Positions 10,442 through 21,224 of a stretch of DNA of 64,000 bases are shown here, in pieces. The stretch comes from Isoetes taiwanensis (lineage: Eukaryota > Streptophyta > Lycopodiopsida > Isoetales > Isoetaceae), in contig JAJEKV010000017.1 of assembly GCA_021234155.1 (NCBI GenBank), forward strand, positions 13,144,613 to 13,208,612, in the 5' to 3' direction. Position numbers and translations under genes: made by a program. A model generated the notes under the pieces. That model did no database searches. It had not been told where the DNA came from and saw nothing but the letters and a program-made list of their open reading frames with translations. Each line of letters opens with the position of its first letter. Within the stretch, counting starts at the first letter, position 1.

Positions 10442-13400
10442 AAGCCAGAAGCCAGAAGCCACAAGCCACAAGCCACAAGCCACAAGCCAAAATCCAAAAG
10501 GCAAAAGCCAAAAGCCAAAAAACAAAAGACAAAAACTGTAAATTATTTACAATAAGGATACAAGCCAAGGGAATAGCCTAATTACCTTCCATTGTATGTT
10601 TCCATGGAGCATTACGTCCCTGCAGACAGAGAGTCAGATATTCTGTTCATGGTGCTCTGAGAGCAAGGTCTGTCATATGATTTAATATAATAAGTAAACA
10701 ATCATAATTGCAGTCTAGAAGATGCTAAATGAAGAATTTCACAACAATAGAGGAGTGCTTAATGGAGGTCAACTGTTTTACATTGTACATAAAGGCATTT
10801 CCTTGAAGGTACCTATGGGGACAAACGATTTTTAATATGATATTAATACGTACCATACCAAGTGCTTTGATCCGGTCCAATAATGGTTTTTGGTTTTCTC
10901 ATCATCATCTATTGCTATAAGCAGGTGATCTAATGTCGATTTCTTCGGTCTATATCCTGTCTGGATTTATGCTAGTACTTCATGTTCCTCTGCCCATTCA
11001 ACAATTTTTTGGCTATAGAACGATCTATTGGCATTGCCTGTTTTATATATAGGCGTTTCTCCATCCAATGACATGATGAAGATTAAGCATTTAGCATTTT
11101 CGTGATTATCATTAACTTTAAGACCGGCCCATTTAATCGTTCCTAATCTGAGCCCATCAGCATCATCAGCTTTTTCCCATGCAAGCTTCCTTATTCTACA
11201 GAGCACACTCATCTGTGGACAAAGTGAGAGTATCTCCTCTATGTAGGCAATCAAAAATGCTTGTGACATGATGTAGTTGACTCACCTGTTTAAATCACCA
11301 ATATCTAGTTGTGTTTTCCACATAATCAGTTGTTGCCAAAACTTGCGTAGGTCAGCGAACCAATTGTAACTCCTGTTTTGTTTGCATTTATTCCGTTCTT
11401 TCCTTTGTCCACGCTTAAAGTACAGCTATTGTCTGTTACATTATCCAGCTTATATTTTTGCTTCATTAGTTTGAATGCATCCAACTATAGGTTCTATGGC
11501 AACCCTTTAGGCCTTCTGTGGGTGTAAAGCATCTTTAGATGCATCTAAAATACTGTACTTATATAACTGTTGACTTCTTCGGCTTCACTTGGTCTTTTGA
11601 GTTTTATCAACGAACTCTTCACATATATTTGTAAATTTTCTGCCAAATCTTTGTGTTATAACCTACTCCGTTAATCTGACGCCCACTGTGTGTTGCTTTT
11701 CTGCATCAATACATCTAATGCATACATAGTCGAGTTATGACCCAATTGTGGATGGTCAATGATCAAAAGCTCTTAGAATTGATTGATCAAATGCAGCCCG
11801 GCAATAACACTAGCTCCTCTCGCCGTGACCGAGCCTCTTAAAGTGCATCTGCCTGAATTTGGGAACTTAGCGATCCCATTGTATATTACCAGCTCAAACC
11901 CTCCACATGTATTGAGGAGGTGGCTTCCTTGGGGAGTGCATGTCTGTACAAGTCATATCAGAAATTCTAGACCATCCAACTTGTGTTTATCAACCTCACG
12001 TAGTTGCTCCATACAAATAGGATCCCGTGTTCTGTTATTTATGCTTGCCTGCTTATCAGTAATTGTCCATTAATACTCCAATTAAAACTACATGTTTAGG
12101 TCTTGCCGTAAATAATAAAACCAATCATCATTATCCATGTTGTTAGTTTCATATGTAGGAGACTCTGGAAATGAGATAACAGCCTGCAATAAATGTTCTT
12201 TCTATTCTTCCCAACAATTCTATCCAATTGTTTAGATCCATTCTTTTCAATTAATTCCACATTGCCTGTCAGAACGTCTATGGCATGCTATTCTCAAAAC
12301 TCTTACATCCAGAATGAAGAACAAGCGTAATAAGGATGCCCTCTTACTTTACCCTTGCACTATTATGATGAGGAGATTCAAATTTTCTTATGGGATAATT
12401 TCCCTGATTACATCACTCCCCAGCTACAGCAGTACATTGAGCTAGAAATGGCGGCCATGCCTGACAGATACATCACTGAAATGCTCAGGAGGATTGAAGT
12501 CCGCCAAGCCCTGGAGAGACATGCACAGAGAGGAGCACAGCGGGCAGCTGAAAATCAAGCCAAGCAGAATGCCGACCAACTTGGGCCACCTACGATTAAC
12601 AAAGGCGGAAAAGTACTGCGCACAAGTTGGGAGGTAACTATAAGGAGCGCCTCCAATTTCTTTGTGCTCATGTGTTAGACTAAAAAACTGATATTTGAAG
12701 ATTGGAGAATATCACTAATAGCCAATATATCAGCAGCTCCGACCCATTGATGTTCCACACACACATCCTGTTGGCTTGTGGTCCCTATTCAAGAACTTCC
12801 TCTACAACTACCTTGCCTTTCTGCTAAAAAGATCTCTTACCTTCCCTTTTGCATATGTTTTCCAACATGATGGCAGTCTTACTTTCTTTACTAGTTATCT
12901 TGACCACTATTTATCTGTTATTCTATACGCTTCTACAAATACCACTTAGAGTAATTTGCAAGTATTGTGCAAAACTCATTCACCTCATCTAGTGTATTTC
13001 TTTTTCTGGTAGCCACAAAGGGAGGGAGATCCCCAATTATACATGCTTGACTACGAAAAGATTCGTGTAGCGATCAGGCATTAATTCCAAACTCATGCCA
13101 CAAAGTCTGGTATGGTTAGCAACACATGATTGAGTCTGCCTCATTGTCTTTCTCATCTAACCCACAAAATCTGCATGTGCAGCACTATCAGGAGAGGGAG
13201 GAGAGGCCAGGGTTTATTTCTTTTGTAGAAATTTATTTTGTTTTCCAAAAAGGATACACATTTTGGTTTGCATATTCCAACTTAGCTTCTGGTACCGTTC
13301 TTATTATTTGATACTTCATCTAATGTCATTCCCCGTTTCTTGAACCATTTTCTTTTTAGAGTTCTTTAAATCATGATCAAGGCAAGTTGACTTTGCCCAT

Positions 13401-14342
13401 CTCCTGTACTTAAGCACTCAATTAGATAGTTTAATTTTGGAAGGAGGAAGAGAAGAACTTTAACGTCTTTTAAAGACCAACTAAAGAGACCAACTGGCAT
13501 ATGAGACACACGCGCACACAACACTAATATCGCCCCATGTTTTCCCCCACTACTTTAAATTGGTCCGGGGGTTGGGGGGAAGGGGGGGTTTGATCAAGCT
13601 TAAGCAGCAACCACAATTGATTACAATTCAAACCTCACCTAATCTGCAAAGAACATACGAAAAACTTCTGGAAGAGTAGGTTTTACTTACTTCCGGCACC
13701 GTCTTGTTTAAAAAAGTCTCCACATCATCACGAACATCATGGTCATAATTTTCATTGATGGTAAGAGAAGCACTAGTATGCTGCACTGTAAAACCAAGAA
13801 CAGCTAAAACTTTCATAACCAAGAACAGGTAGCCACGTAAATTGTGTGATTGAGCTATGTTTGTACTTACAGAAAAAATGTGCGAGACCACATTTAAATG
13901 CTGATAAATCTGCCTCAAGTTCACGCAGAACCTGTGAAAATTGAATGCATTAATCCCCAAGAAACTGGAATGTCATGGGTGCCTTACATGAACATATCTG
14001 ACTTGTCTAAGTTTTGCCTAAAGACAACAGCGTTTCACTTTGTTCAGAATGGTTTTTAAATGTCTAATAATAAAATGCTACAGGGAAGTGATCGCATACG
14101 CTTTAGTAATCACGCAAGAAACATCTAAGTAGTAACAAATCTAAGGCGCTTGATAATCCTTATTTGTAACATATCCTATTTCTGGGACAATGCTGCCAAA
14201 ATCTAGCCATCAATTGAACTGAAAATTATAGAAAATTGGAATCAGCTTAATGAACCTGAGGCGTAACAAGGTGGCATCCGCGTTTTTTTGAAGGTAAAGA
14301 GATAGTCTTCTGAGCCCATTTCGAAACTTCGCTGGTCGCCAT
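9588..14342 (-). CDS. UPF0047 / YjbQ-family protein, seven exons, intact
   Basis: Seven minus-strand exons join in phase: 14342-14256, 13931-13871, 13785-13691, 10619-10586, 9955-9901, 9786-9744 and 9659-9588. They total 447 bp, or 148 residues plus stop, the usual length for this family. All junctions are GT-AG. Exon 1 starts MATSEVSKWAQ; exon 3 holds the family signature QHTSASLTINENYD and DDVETFLNKTVPE; exons 4-7 give APWKHTMEG, DDMPAHIKSSMFG, IPITNGRLNMGTWQ and GIWLCEHRD. The family includes E. coli YjbQ, reported to have weak thiamine-phosphate synthase activity; the plant role is not well established. It lacks an obvious transit peptide. Intron 3 (10620-13690) carries transposon debris, yet the exons show no lesion, so I consider it a functional gene. 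Confidence 0.93.
10385..10530. repeat. Heptamer minisatellite (AGAAGAC drifting to AGAAGCC, ACAAGCC)
   Basis: A run of 7-bp units changes stepwise along its length: AGAAGAC copies, then AGAAGCC, then ACAAGCC, then AAAAGCC-like units. It lies in intron 4 of the YjbQ-like gene, 55 bases from the exon 4 donor. The gradient of variants suggests growth by replication slippage. Confidence 0.9.
10850..11269 (-). pseudogene. LINE reverse-transcriptase remnant in intron 3
   Basis: The minus strand encodes VEWAEEHEVLA, a stop, then IQTGYRPKKSTLDHLL, which is the RT motif normally written GFRPxxSTxDHL. Upstream in the same frame is GLKVNDNHENAKCLIF, resembling the segment that normally follows the YADD box. 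The order is inverted relative to a normal RT, so the fragment is rearranged. It sits wholly within intron 3 of the YjbQ-like gene, in the same orientation. Confidence 0.6.
12355..12678 (+). CDS. Unrecognised open frame inside intron 3 of the YjbQ-like gene
   Basis: This 107-codon frame has protein-like composition: an acidic/aromatic start (YYDEEIQIFLWDNFPDYI) then a helical, Arg/Gln/Ala-rich stretch (EMLRRIEVRQALERHAQRG). A possible donor (GGAG|gtaac) lies near 12631. It is antisense to the host gene. I do not recognise it; it could be an exon relic of a transposon protein. Confidence 0.3.
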   Translation: MHYYDEEIQIFLWDNFPDYITPQLQQYIELEMAAMPDRYITEMLRRIEVRQALERHAQRGAQRAAENQAKQNADQLGPPTINKGGKVLRTSWEVTIRSASNFFVLMC

Positions 14343-14686
14343 TGTAGCTACTACTTTTCACACGAAGTACTATATGGAAAAGCAAGTTTAATTTGTGTGT
14401 CGCATGTTTTGCCCCGAGTCAAAATAGTGTCATTAACATTTAACTGCACCCAATGTCATTAACTGCGCCCAATTTGTTTCATATTCTATTTCGTATTGGG
14501 TAAGGCATCTATGGCAATGGTTTGGAATATGATTCTTGGTCTGTATTGTATGAAACATCATATGTTTGGGAGGGTTTCGGCTGCTTCTTCGGTTTATTGG
14601 AATTATTTCTATTTTTGGCGAGTTAGAGCTAATGGGTTTCCAATGGTTAGAAGAAAGAAGTATTTGTTGACAATTTGAAAGCAGTG

Positions 14687-14784
14687 ACCTCTGTGATATA
14701 GGGGCCGTTGCTGAAGGACATGTCGCCAGTCTCGGCAGCCCGTTGTGCATCCTCTCGATGGTTGGTGCAGCATGGAGCACCCAG
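14687..14784 (+). other. Possible 5' exon of the HUH element
   Basis: An open stretch of about 32 codons lies between an acceptor-like 'tttgaaagcag' and a strong donor CAG|gtgagc. The encoded peptide (DLCDIGAVAEGHVASLGSPL...) has no motif I recognise. It is placed just upstream of the TRIM insertion and in the same orientation as the HUH frame. The link to that frame is a guess, because phases cannot be confirmed. Confidence 0.2.
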
Positions 14785-14834
14785 GTGAGCAAACTCGGCT
14801 CTGTGTTTTTGCAATAGTTTTGGAATAGCGTAGC

Positions 14835-15252
14835 TGTAACGTTCCTAACCGACATGCCCTTAACCAACTGGGCAAAACCGTCTAGACGTTTATGAGTAGT
14901 CGCGTCTACCCATTTATGCCGGTGTCTCGGAAACGCAAGACCAAGATCCACTCGAGCGGTCTCCCATGGGTCCGTTACAATCTCTCCCACTAGAATTATG
15001 CTCGTCCTCGAGCATCACAAACCAAGTCATGACCTACCGTCCAACGGTATTCCGAGTCATACTTGCCCCCTGGAGGCTTGAACTCGAGCTCTGCTCTGAT
15101 ATCAAATGTAACGTTCCTAACCGACATGCCCTTAGCCAACTGGGAAAAACCGTCTAGACATTTTATGAGTAGTCGGTTCTACCCATTTATGCCGGTGTCT
15201 CGGGAACGCAACACCCAGATCCACTCGAGCAGTCTCCCATGGGTCCGTTACA
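14835..15252 (-). mobile_element. TRIM: miniature LTR retrotransposon with TSD GTAGC
   Basis: Two near-identical direct repeats, 14835-14979 (145 bp) and 15107-15252 (146 bp), both begin TGTAACG and end CGTTACA. They flank only 127 bp of internal sequence. The 5-bp target duplication GTAGC is exact (14830-14834 and 15253-15257). On the minus strand the first LTR is followed by TTTGATATCAGAGC, close to the initiator-Met tRNA primer site TGGTATCAGAGC. The other LTR is preceded by a purine tract, gtgggagagat. No protein is encoded, so it would depend on proteins from an autonomous LTR element. It inserted into, or just upstream of, the HUH element. Confidence 0.95.
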
Positions 15253-15265
15253 GTAGCCATGAAGG

Positions 15266-16892
15266 ATGTTGCTCAGGCGGGATGCGAGGCTGAAAGTTAC
15301 GGTCTGGAGGATGCCTGTGCCCATGAATAGGCATGAGTTGTCTTTGTGTGGAGTATGCAGGGATGGAGAGGGGAGGCCATGCTGCCATAGCCTGGATGAG
15401 CGGGGCTTCAGGCCGGAATGCAGCAGGGTAGGAGAGATGAGCCAACGAAGGCTGACAGATGCAAGAATGCCTGTCACATGGGCTGATAGTGCTGAGGGAA
15501 ATGGGGAGGGAAGTATTGACATTCCGGGCAGCAAAGTGCCAGATTCAGGTCATGGAGGCATAACATGGGATCAGAGTGGTGTGAGAGTTGGGGAGAGTGA
15601 AATTGTGGTGGAGAGGGATGCAACCCAAATTTCGGGCAACAGAGTACCGGATGGAGCTCCTGAAGAAAATGGCATGCTGGCTGTTGTCTATGAAACTAGA
15701 ATTGGGTCCCTCTTTCCCAAGTCTTTTGTGGGGAATCCTGTGGTGTGTTGATGGGAGGGAAGGCAGGGGAAGGGGTGGAAGAAATCGTGGAAGGGGGAGG
15801 AAGGTTGGGCCTGAGAATTGTGTAACGAAATCTTCAGGACGCCGTGTTGTGCACGATGTGGAGGAAGAATATGTGAAATGCGCTTCTAGCAGTGGAAGAG
15901 GTGGGAAGCGTGGAAGGGGAAGGGGGAGACGAGGCCTGAGTGTCATTGAGGAGTATGTTGGAGCAGACATTGGTGGTGGTGGCAGTGAGAGTGGAGATGC
16001 CCACCTTCCTTGATGTGTCTGTGATGGTGATGTTTGGCAGTTGTGACGTGCCTATAGCACTGTATGACAGGATGATAGAGTTTTTGAAGAAGAATTGCAT
16101 AGCTGGAGTGGTAGCTCTGGAAGGGGGTTCGTCACTTGATCATTTTCACGCGCAGTGTGTCATGAGATTAAATGCAAGGACTCCTTCCAGCGTGAACGTG
16201 AGGATCACAAAAATTTTGGGGTGGAATCAGAACAAACTAGCATGTGCTATGATCCTTTGTAAGGTGCTTCGTGGAAGCAAATTGCATTGCTTTGAGGGCA
16301 TTGTGGGGTACTGCCTGAAGGACATGGACAAGGTACACTTCAAAGTTTACTTACACAATGTGACAGCAGAGCAAATCAATATGGAAAAAGAATTATATGT
16401 GATGTATGGTGCTGGCGAAAAGCATCTGATCATGCTAGATAACAGGAATCCTTTGGCTAGAGCATTCCGCTTTGTACTTTATCACGCCACGGGTAGATTG
16501 AGGACGGCATCACTCATCCACACCGTGCAGACTACGAAATTCAGATTGTATAGTTCGTGGGTGCTGCCTAATAATTCTGCCTATGTTCCCTTGGAGAGGG
16601 TGCGGGCAGCATGGAGAATCATGTTGTGCCTGAACGCTGCACTTACACGGATGTAAGGATGGCCCTATTTGGTATCCAACTGGGCGTTGTTCCTGTGCAA
16701 CATATGGGAAAGAGAAGAAAATGGTACTGGGATGCAGGGGGCATGTTTGAGAATAGAGAAGAGAGTGGAGAGAGATGGAGCAGTGTCGATAATTTTGTGT
16801 TTGCAAGCAATGGAATGCATCCCTTCCCTCCAAGAATCCCTCAGCCGAATGCCCCTTTTACTCCATTAGATCACGATTTTGATGCCTTCTAA
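15266..16892 (+). pseudogene. Y1-type HUH endonuclease of a Replitron-like element
   Basis: Overlapping frames in one orientation look like one protein broken by frameshifts or small introns: 15266-15751, 15588-16013, 15940-16656 and 16611-16892. The first part has a Cys-rich patch (LCGVCRDGEGRPCCH). The second is Arg/Gly-rich and basic. The third carries the catalytic core: a beta-like strand, a helix, then VVALEGGSSLDHFHAQ with the HUH motif HFH at 16141-16149, and GYCLKD with the candidate nucleophile Tyr at 16309-16311. The arrangement (HUH, then YxxK about 55 residues on) is that of single-tyrosine Rep proteins. Helitron Reps have two tyrosines and a fused helicase; neither is seen. Replitron-like eukaryotic transposons are the best match I know; assignment is inference. 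Confidence 0.65.
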
Positions 16893-17003
16893 TGTAGTTA
16901 GCTGACCTGTTTGTGATCAAGTTTGTTTGAAATGTTTGAATTGTATATCTGATACGTGTTTCATATTCATGCAGGAGAATTCGATGATGGAGGGTAGGAG
17001 AGG

Positions 17004-17375
17004 ATGGAGTGGAAAGTGATAGTTATTACTCACATTTCTCTGGAGCTTGAGTCTGGAGGACAGTCTGTTGTGGAGTGTGAGGAGATAGAAGGGAGGATTG
17101 ATTTTAGGGTAGCTTTGAGAGAGGCAGAAGAGGCCATCAGGGATGTGTGCATGGCCGTTCAGGAACTCCGTGAGGCATTATCACACATGCTGGATCATAT
17201 AGAAAATGCCTTGGACACGTTGCAGCTGCATGGAATGATTGAGGAGGGCGCCCTCCATTCTCATCTCAACTTATATAGGGCGCTCCTCCTGAAGGAGCTT
17301 CGGGAGTTGGAGGCAACACGACGACGTCATGATCTTGGCATGGCCTTTTGCAGTAAGAGAAGAGCACAGGAGTAG
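17004..17375 (+). CDS. Small helical protein downstream of the HUH frame
   Basis: This 123-codon frame starts at ATG 17004 and is strongly helical and acidic (REAEEAIRDVCMAVQELREAL, LKELRELEATRRRHD), suggesting a coiled coil. It follows the HUH region by about 110 bp in the same orientation, and an acceptor-like 'attcatgcag' precedes it at about 16976. It could be a second protein of the same element or a 3' exon of it. No family is recognised. Confidence 0.45.
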   Translation: MEWKVIVITHISLELESGGQSVVECEEIEGRIDFRVALREAEEAIRDVCMAVQELREALSHMLDHIENALDTLQLHGMIEEGALHSHLNLYRALLLKELRELEATRRRHDLGMAFCSKRRAQE

Positions 17376-17703
17376 ATGGCCTTTTGTGTGATTGTTTTGT
17401 GGAAGTGAATATGTGAAGCTCTATAAATATTTGTTGCTGTAATATAGATGTACAGACCTGTGTAAACATTGTGTTTATGTAATTTGGAAGATGTATTCGT
17501 AGACGTGTGTTCAATATTAATCTTCATGTATGAAAACCTGTGTCCAATAGTTTATGTGGTCGATGTGCACCATTGTGTTTGGCATGGGGGTAATGGGGAA
17601 AAAACATGGGGGTCGTTAATGTGGCATGATGCTGGGAATATTTCGTCGATTCACGGCCCACGAACAAAGATGAAAACAACCCATAAAGGCTATAACCCAT
17701 ACG

Positions 17704-17728
17704 ACTATCATATACTGTATATGGTAGT
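17704..17728. repeat. Imperfect hairpin downstream of the HUH element
   Basis: 'actatcatata', a 3-base spacer and 'tatatggtagt' form an 11-bp stem with one mismatch. It lies about 330 bp after the last open frame of the HUH element. A terminal hairpin would suit a rolling-circle transposon, but AT-rich hairpins are common by chance. Confidence 0.3.
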
Positions 17729-17859
17729 TATATTTTGCGATTACTTTGGTAAAAGGACCTAGGGCCTATTTACATGACTGCCTTATTTTTAGAAGTATCC
17801 AATAGGAGTATGCCACTTAAGTTAAGAAGGGTGAAGTTGTTTTTACACCATTAAACATA

Positions 17860-18463
17860 AGACATGTCTCATTTAAGTTCAAGTAGGTTCGGATAAGTTC
17901 GTTTCTACTTTTAAGAATAGAATAGAATAGAATAGAATAGAATAGAATAGAATAGAATAGAATAGAATAGAATAGAATAGAATAGAATAGAATAGAATAG
18001 AATTGTTTTTATCGTCCACGGAGCCCAATCGGCCTATGGGACCCAATACAAAAAGCGCCAGCGATCCACATTCTTGCCCGGATTAAAAACCCCCCCGAAG
18101 AAGGGGTTTCGAGGGAAACCGTGGCGACAATAAGGCTGGCGACAACGATTAAATGGTTGGATGGGGGGCATATCCCGAGCCCTCAAGTCCAAGTGCCGTG
18201 AATGTATGATCCGAAAGTGAGCGCCAATCGTCGTGCCCGATTATCATGTGTAGCGGCTCATCAGGTCTAATCAACTGAGCATAGCGTGTCCGAATCTGAT
18301 CATATGTCGGGCAGCTCTGGAAAGTGTGACACTCATCCTCAACAGCTCCCGTCTGGCAGCACTGACAAACTCTATCCTGACGTGGCTCCCCAATCCATGA
18401 GAAATAAGATATGTCTCATTTAAGTTCAGGTAGGTTTGAATAGGTTCATTTCCTACTTTTAAG
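17860..18463 (-). mobile_element. 5'-truncated LINE-B with AATAG-repeat tail and long direct repeats
   Basis: On the minus strand, from about 18404 to 18001, the sequence encodes a Cys/His module of the form RVCQCCQTGAVEDECHTFQ, equivalent to the C-terminal module of LINE-A ORF2. It then runs into a 3' UTR ('gggtcccataggcc', 'ccgtggacgataaaa') and a pentamer tail, read on the plus strand as AATAG repeats at about 17917-18001. Direct repeats of about 56-58 bp flank it (17857-17916 and 18405-18464, about 88 percent identical by eye), an unusually long possible target-site duplication. Confidence 0.75.
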
Positions 18464-18562
18464 GGAAACGGAGTCTTATTCTATGCTGGGGGACTTCCCC
18501 TTTCATAAATAAGACACCACTATCCAATGGCAAGTCTCTTGCTTCAAGGTTTGTAAGTAGAA

Positions 18563-18850
18563 TTGCTTAAATTAAGGGGTGAGGAGAGGGGGAGGGGGCC
18601 TTTGCAAGAAGGATTGCCGGAAACTTTGGCTATCAATAAGGTTGTACCAACTCACAAAGCAGGTGATAAGAATGACCCTTTTAATTATCACATGATCATA
18701 GTCAGTCTCATATTCTCCAAGCTCTTAGGCAGTATTACTGAGAAGCAGTTGACATCATGGGCAGAACACCCCAGTTTACATGTTTTAGGACAGGCAAACT
18801 TTAGTCCATGACATTCTATGATATACCATATTTTCAGATTGCACATGCTT
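18563..18850 (+). pseudogene. LINE reverse-transcriptase fragment
   Basis: The translation LPETLAINKVVPTHKAGD, then GQANFSP, a stop, and continuing HxL...MLIEQSRS, aligns with LINE-A RT (LPARWAYNRVIPLHKGG, GQAGFRPEHSTTDHL, ILVEQNRN). It lacks the catalytic YADD box. The 3' half is repeated once more by the tandem duplication that follows. Confidence 0.75.
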
Positions 18851-19655
18851 ATTGAACAAAGTCGAAGCTTGAACTTGAAAATCTTGCGAGACAGGGGTTT
18901 TTTAACCCTAGTAGTAATGGTTGTACCAGTGCATTATATGGATCCCATGACCTTTTGGTCTTCGTGGACATTAAAAAATCTATTTGACGCTATTCTATTA
19001 TATTCTATTCCATTAACCAATCATATTCAAAATAATAGGTGGTCTTATTTTGTGATGGTTTTCACACTAGTGTTTGTTAGTGTCTCATTTGTATAAGGCT
19101 ACCAAATGCACCCCATAATGTGAAAGCAACTTATTTCTATGTATTTTATTTTAATTTTGGAGTCACAGTAATTATCACATGATCATAGTCAGTCCCATAT
19201 TCTCCAAGCTCTTAGGCAGTATTACTGAGAAGCAGTTGACATCATGGGCAGAACACCCCAGTTTATATGTTTTAGGACAGACAAACTTTCGTCCATGACA
19301 TTCTATGATAGACCATATTTTCAAATTGCACATGCTTATTGAACAAAGTCGAAGCTTGAACTTGAAAATCTTGCGAGACAGGGGTTTTTTAACCCTAGTA
19401 GTAATGGTTGTACCAGTGCATTATATGGATCCCATGACCTTTTGGTCTTCGTGGACATTAAAAAATCTATTTGACGCTATTCTATTATATTCTATTCCAT
19501 TAACCAATCATATTCAAAATAATAGGTGGTCTTATTTTGTGATGGTTTTCACACTAGTGTTTGTTAGTGTCTCATTTGTATAAGGCTACCAAATGCACCC
19601 CATAGTGTGAAAGCAACTTATTTCTATGTATTTTATTTTAATTTTGGAGTCACAG
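18682..19655. repeat. Recent 487-bp tandem duplication
   Basis: Unit 1 (18682-19168) and unit 2 (19169-19655) are almost identical, with only a few substitutions noticed, and both end in 'agtcacag'. The unit includes the end of the LINE RT fragment plus unrelated AT-rich sequence. The near-identity implies a recent event. Confidence 0.95.
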
Positions 19656-21220
19656 ATGGTGTCGTAATGAAATAGGATAGTCATATTTTAAGACATCGTG
19701 TGAAAAGTCCTAACAAGGTCTTTATGACAAAGAGGGTTAAACGGCTCTTGAATAATGCATATTAAACCTCCTTATGTACACTTTAACAGGCTTGCTAACC
19801 CATGCAACATTTCTTGCAATTCTAGCTATCCTGTATGCATCCAAAAAAATAATTATTGTCCATTGGATATCCATATTTTTGGCTAGAAATTTATAAAAAT
19901 GTTGAAATTTTCCTACTACATTTAAATGCACACTATAATTATCATACATACACTATATCCATGTTTTGGTTGCGGTGCTTTCTTTTTATAAACACAAACA
20001 CAAACAACATATATACAAAGCACAAACCAAAACCTCAATAGCTACCTTCAACTTATTTGAACAATTCTTGATCATACTTGAAATGTCATTGATTTACTTG
20101 TGAAGAAAAATCTAATCTATGCAAATCAAAAACACGTGCAATAGTCTTATCAATGTATTACTTATGGCAATAACAACAAGAACATAAACCTCATAACATA
20201 AACCTCATGTAAACTGGACAATCATACAAACCAAAAACACGTGCAATATCAACATATTATGTATATATCACTAACAATAATAACATAAACACAACTCAGT
20301 TATATATTACACTATGACACTTCCCACATCAACCATAAGTATAAATATATCAACTCAGGACGTCTATAATACTTCTTGCGGATATACATGAACAACTACT
20401 ATACCTAAAATGGATAATTCATGTGCAATATCTTTTATCTCAAATAAACTAACATTGTGAACACATAACTTCCAATTTGCAACTCATTAGAAACGAGATT
20501 AGTCCTCACATTCGCCATGTATTTCACATACCCAATATCCAATACAAAAATTACCAATTTCTACTCCTACTATTATTTCTTTTGCCATGCATATTATCAG
20601 CATATCGTATATACTATAAACTATTCTTCCAGTTATTTATATGGTATTTTCAGACTCCTTTAAGTCGCATTATATTAAAGCGGATCTCATGCGATTCCTT
20701 TTTTTTTTTTTTGGAACCTTGTTATTTCACACAAAAAGGACGTGCGAAACTTTTGACACCCCTTTATTGCTTTAGAAGATGCGTTTTTTCCTGTGTGGAA
20801 AAAAAATGTTAAGGAAAATTACGTAATCTAGTTTTCTCAGTTAGCGACTCGAAAAAGTAAAGAGCACAGCTAAAACCAATGAAAATGCTTTCTCTTTGTA
20901 AACAAAGTGCTAATTGGCCCTAAATTTTTATTTATAATAATTCCATTGCATTGTATTTTACAGTGGTTGAAGAGACCATGATGGTCGAGCTGTCACAATT
21001 ATTACATCATCTTTGCACACGGACCACCTACTAGGAACAACGTGCGGGGCAAGGCCCGAAGTATTCCAAGCCACGAGAGCAACTTGAAGAGAATATTGCT
21101 CCTGATTTGTCCTTTCTGTCCGCGATCTAGACTGGAAAGACAAAATCAAGTTAGTCAAATGATGCGACAGATAATACAAAAAAAAAAAACAGTCTTGAGG
21201 GCCATTTCTGAAAAAAGCAA
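19656..21220. other. AT-rich gene-free stretch
   Basis: No exon-like sequence is recognised on either strand. The tract is AT-rich with many short 'acataaacctcat' and 'aaacacgtgcaat' repeats around 20130-20260. Confidence 0.5.
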
Positions 21221-21224
21221 GTCT

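Noticed and set aside
14433-14990. 185-codon minus-strand frame
   Set aside because: It runs from the TRIM LTR into unrelated sequence and has no domain signal.
16141-16320. Integrated geminivirus-like (CRESS) Rep
   Set aside because: A YxxK motif is present, but motif II is HFH rather than H-U-Q, no superfamily 3 helicase follows, and no viral coat-like frame or stem-loop origin is seen.
15940-16656. Helitron RepHel protein
   Set aside because: Only one tyrosine motif and no Pif1-type helicase nearby; spacing of HUH and tyrosine does not match the Helitron Y2 pattern.
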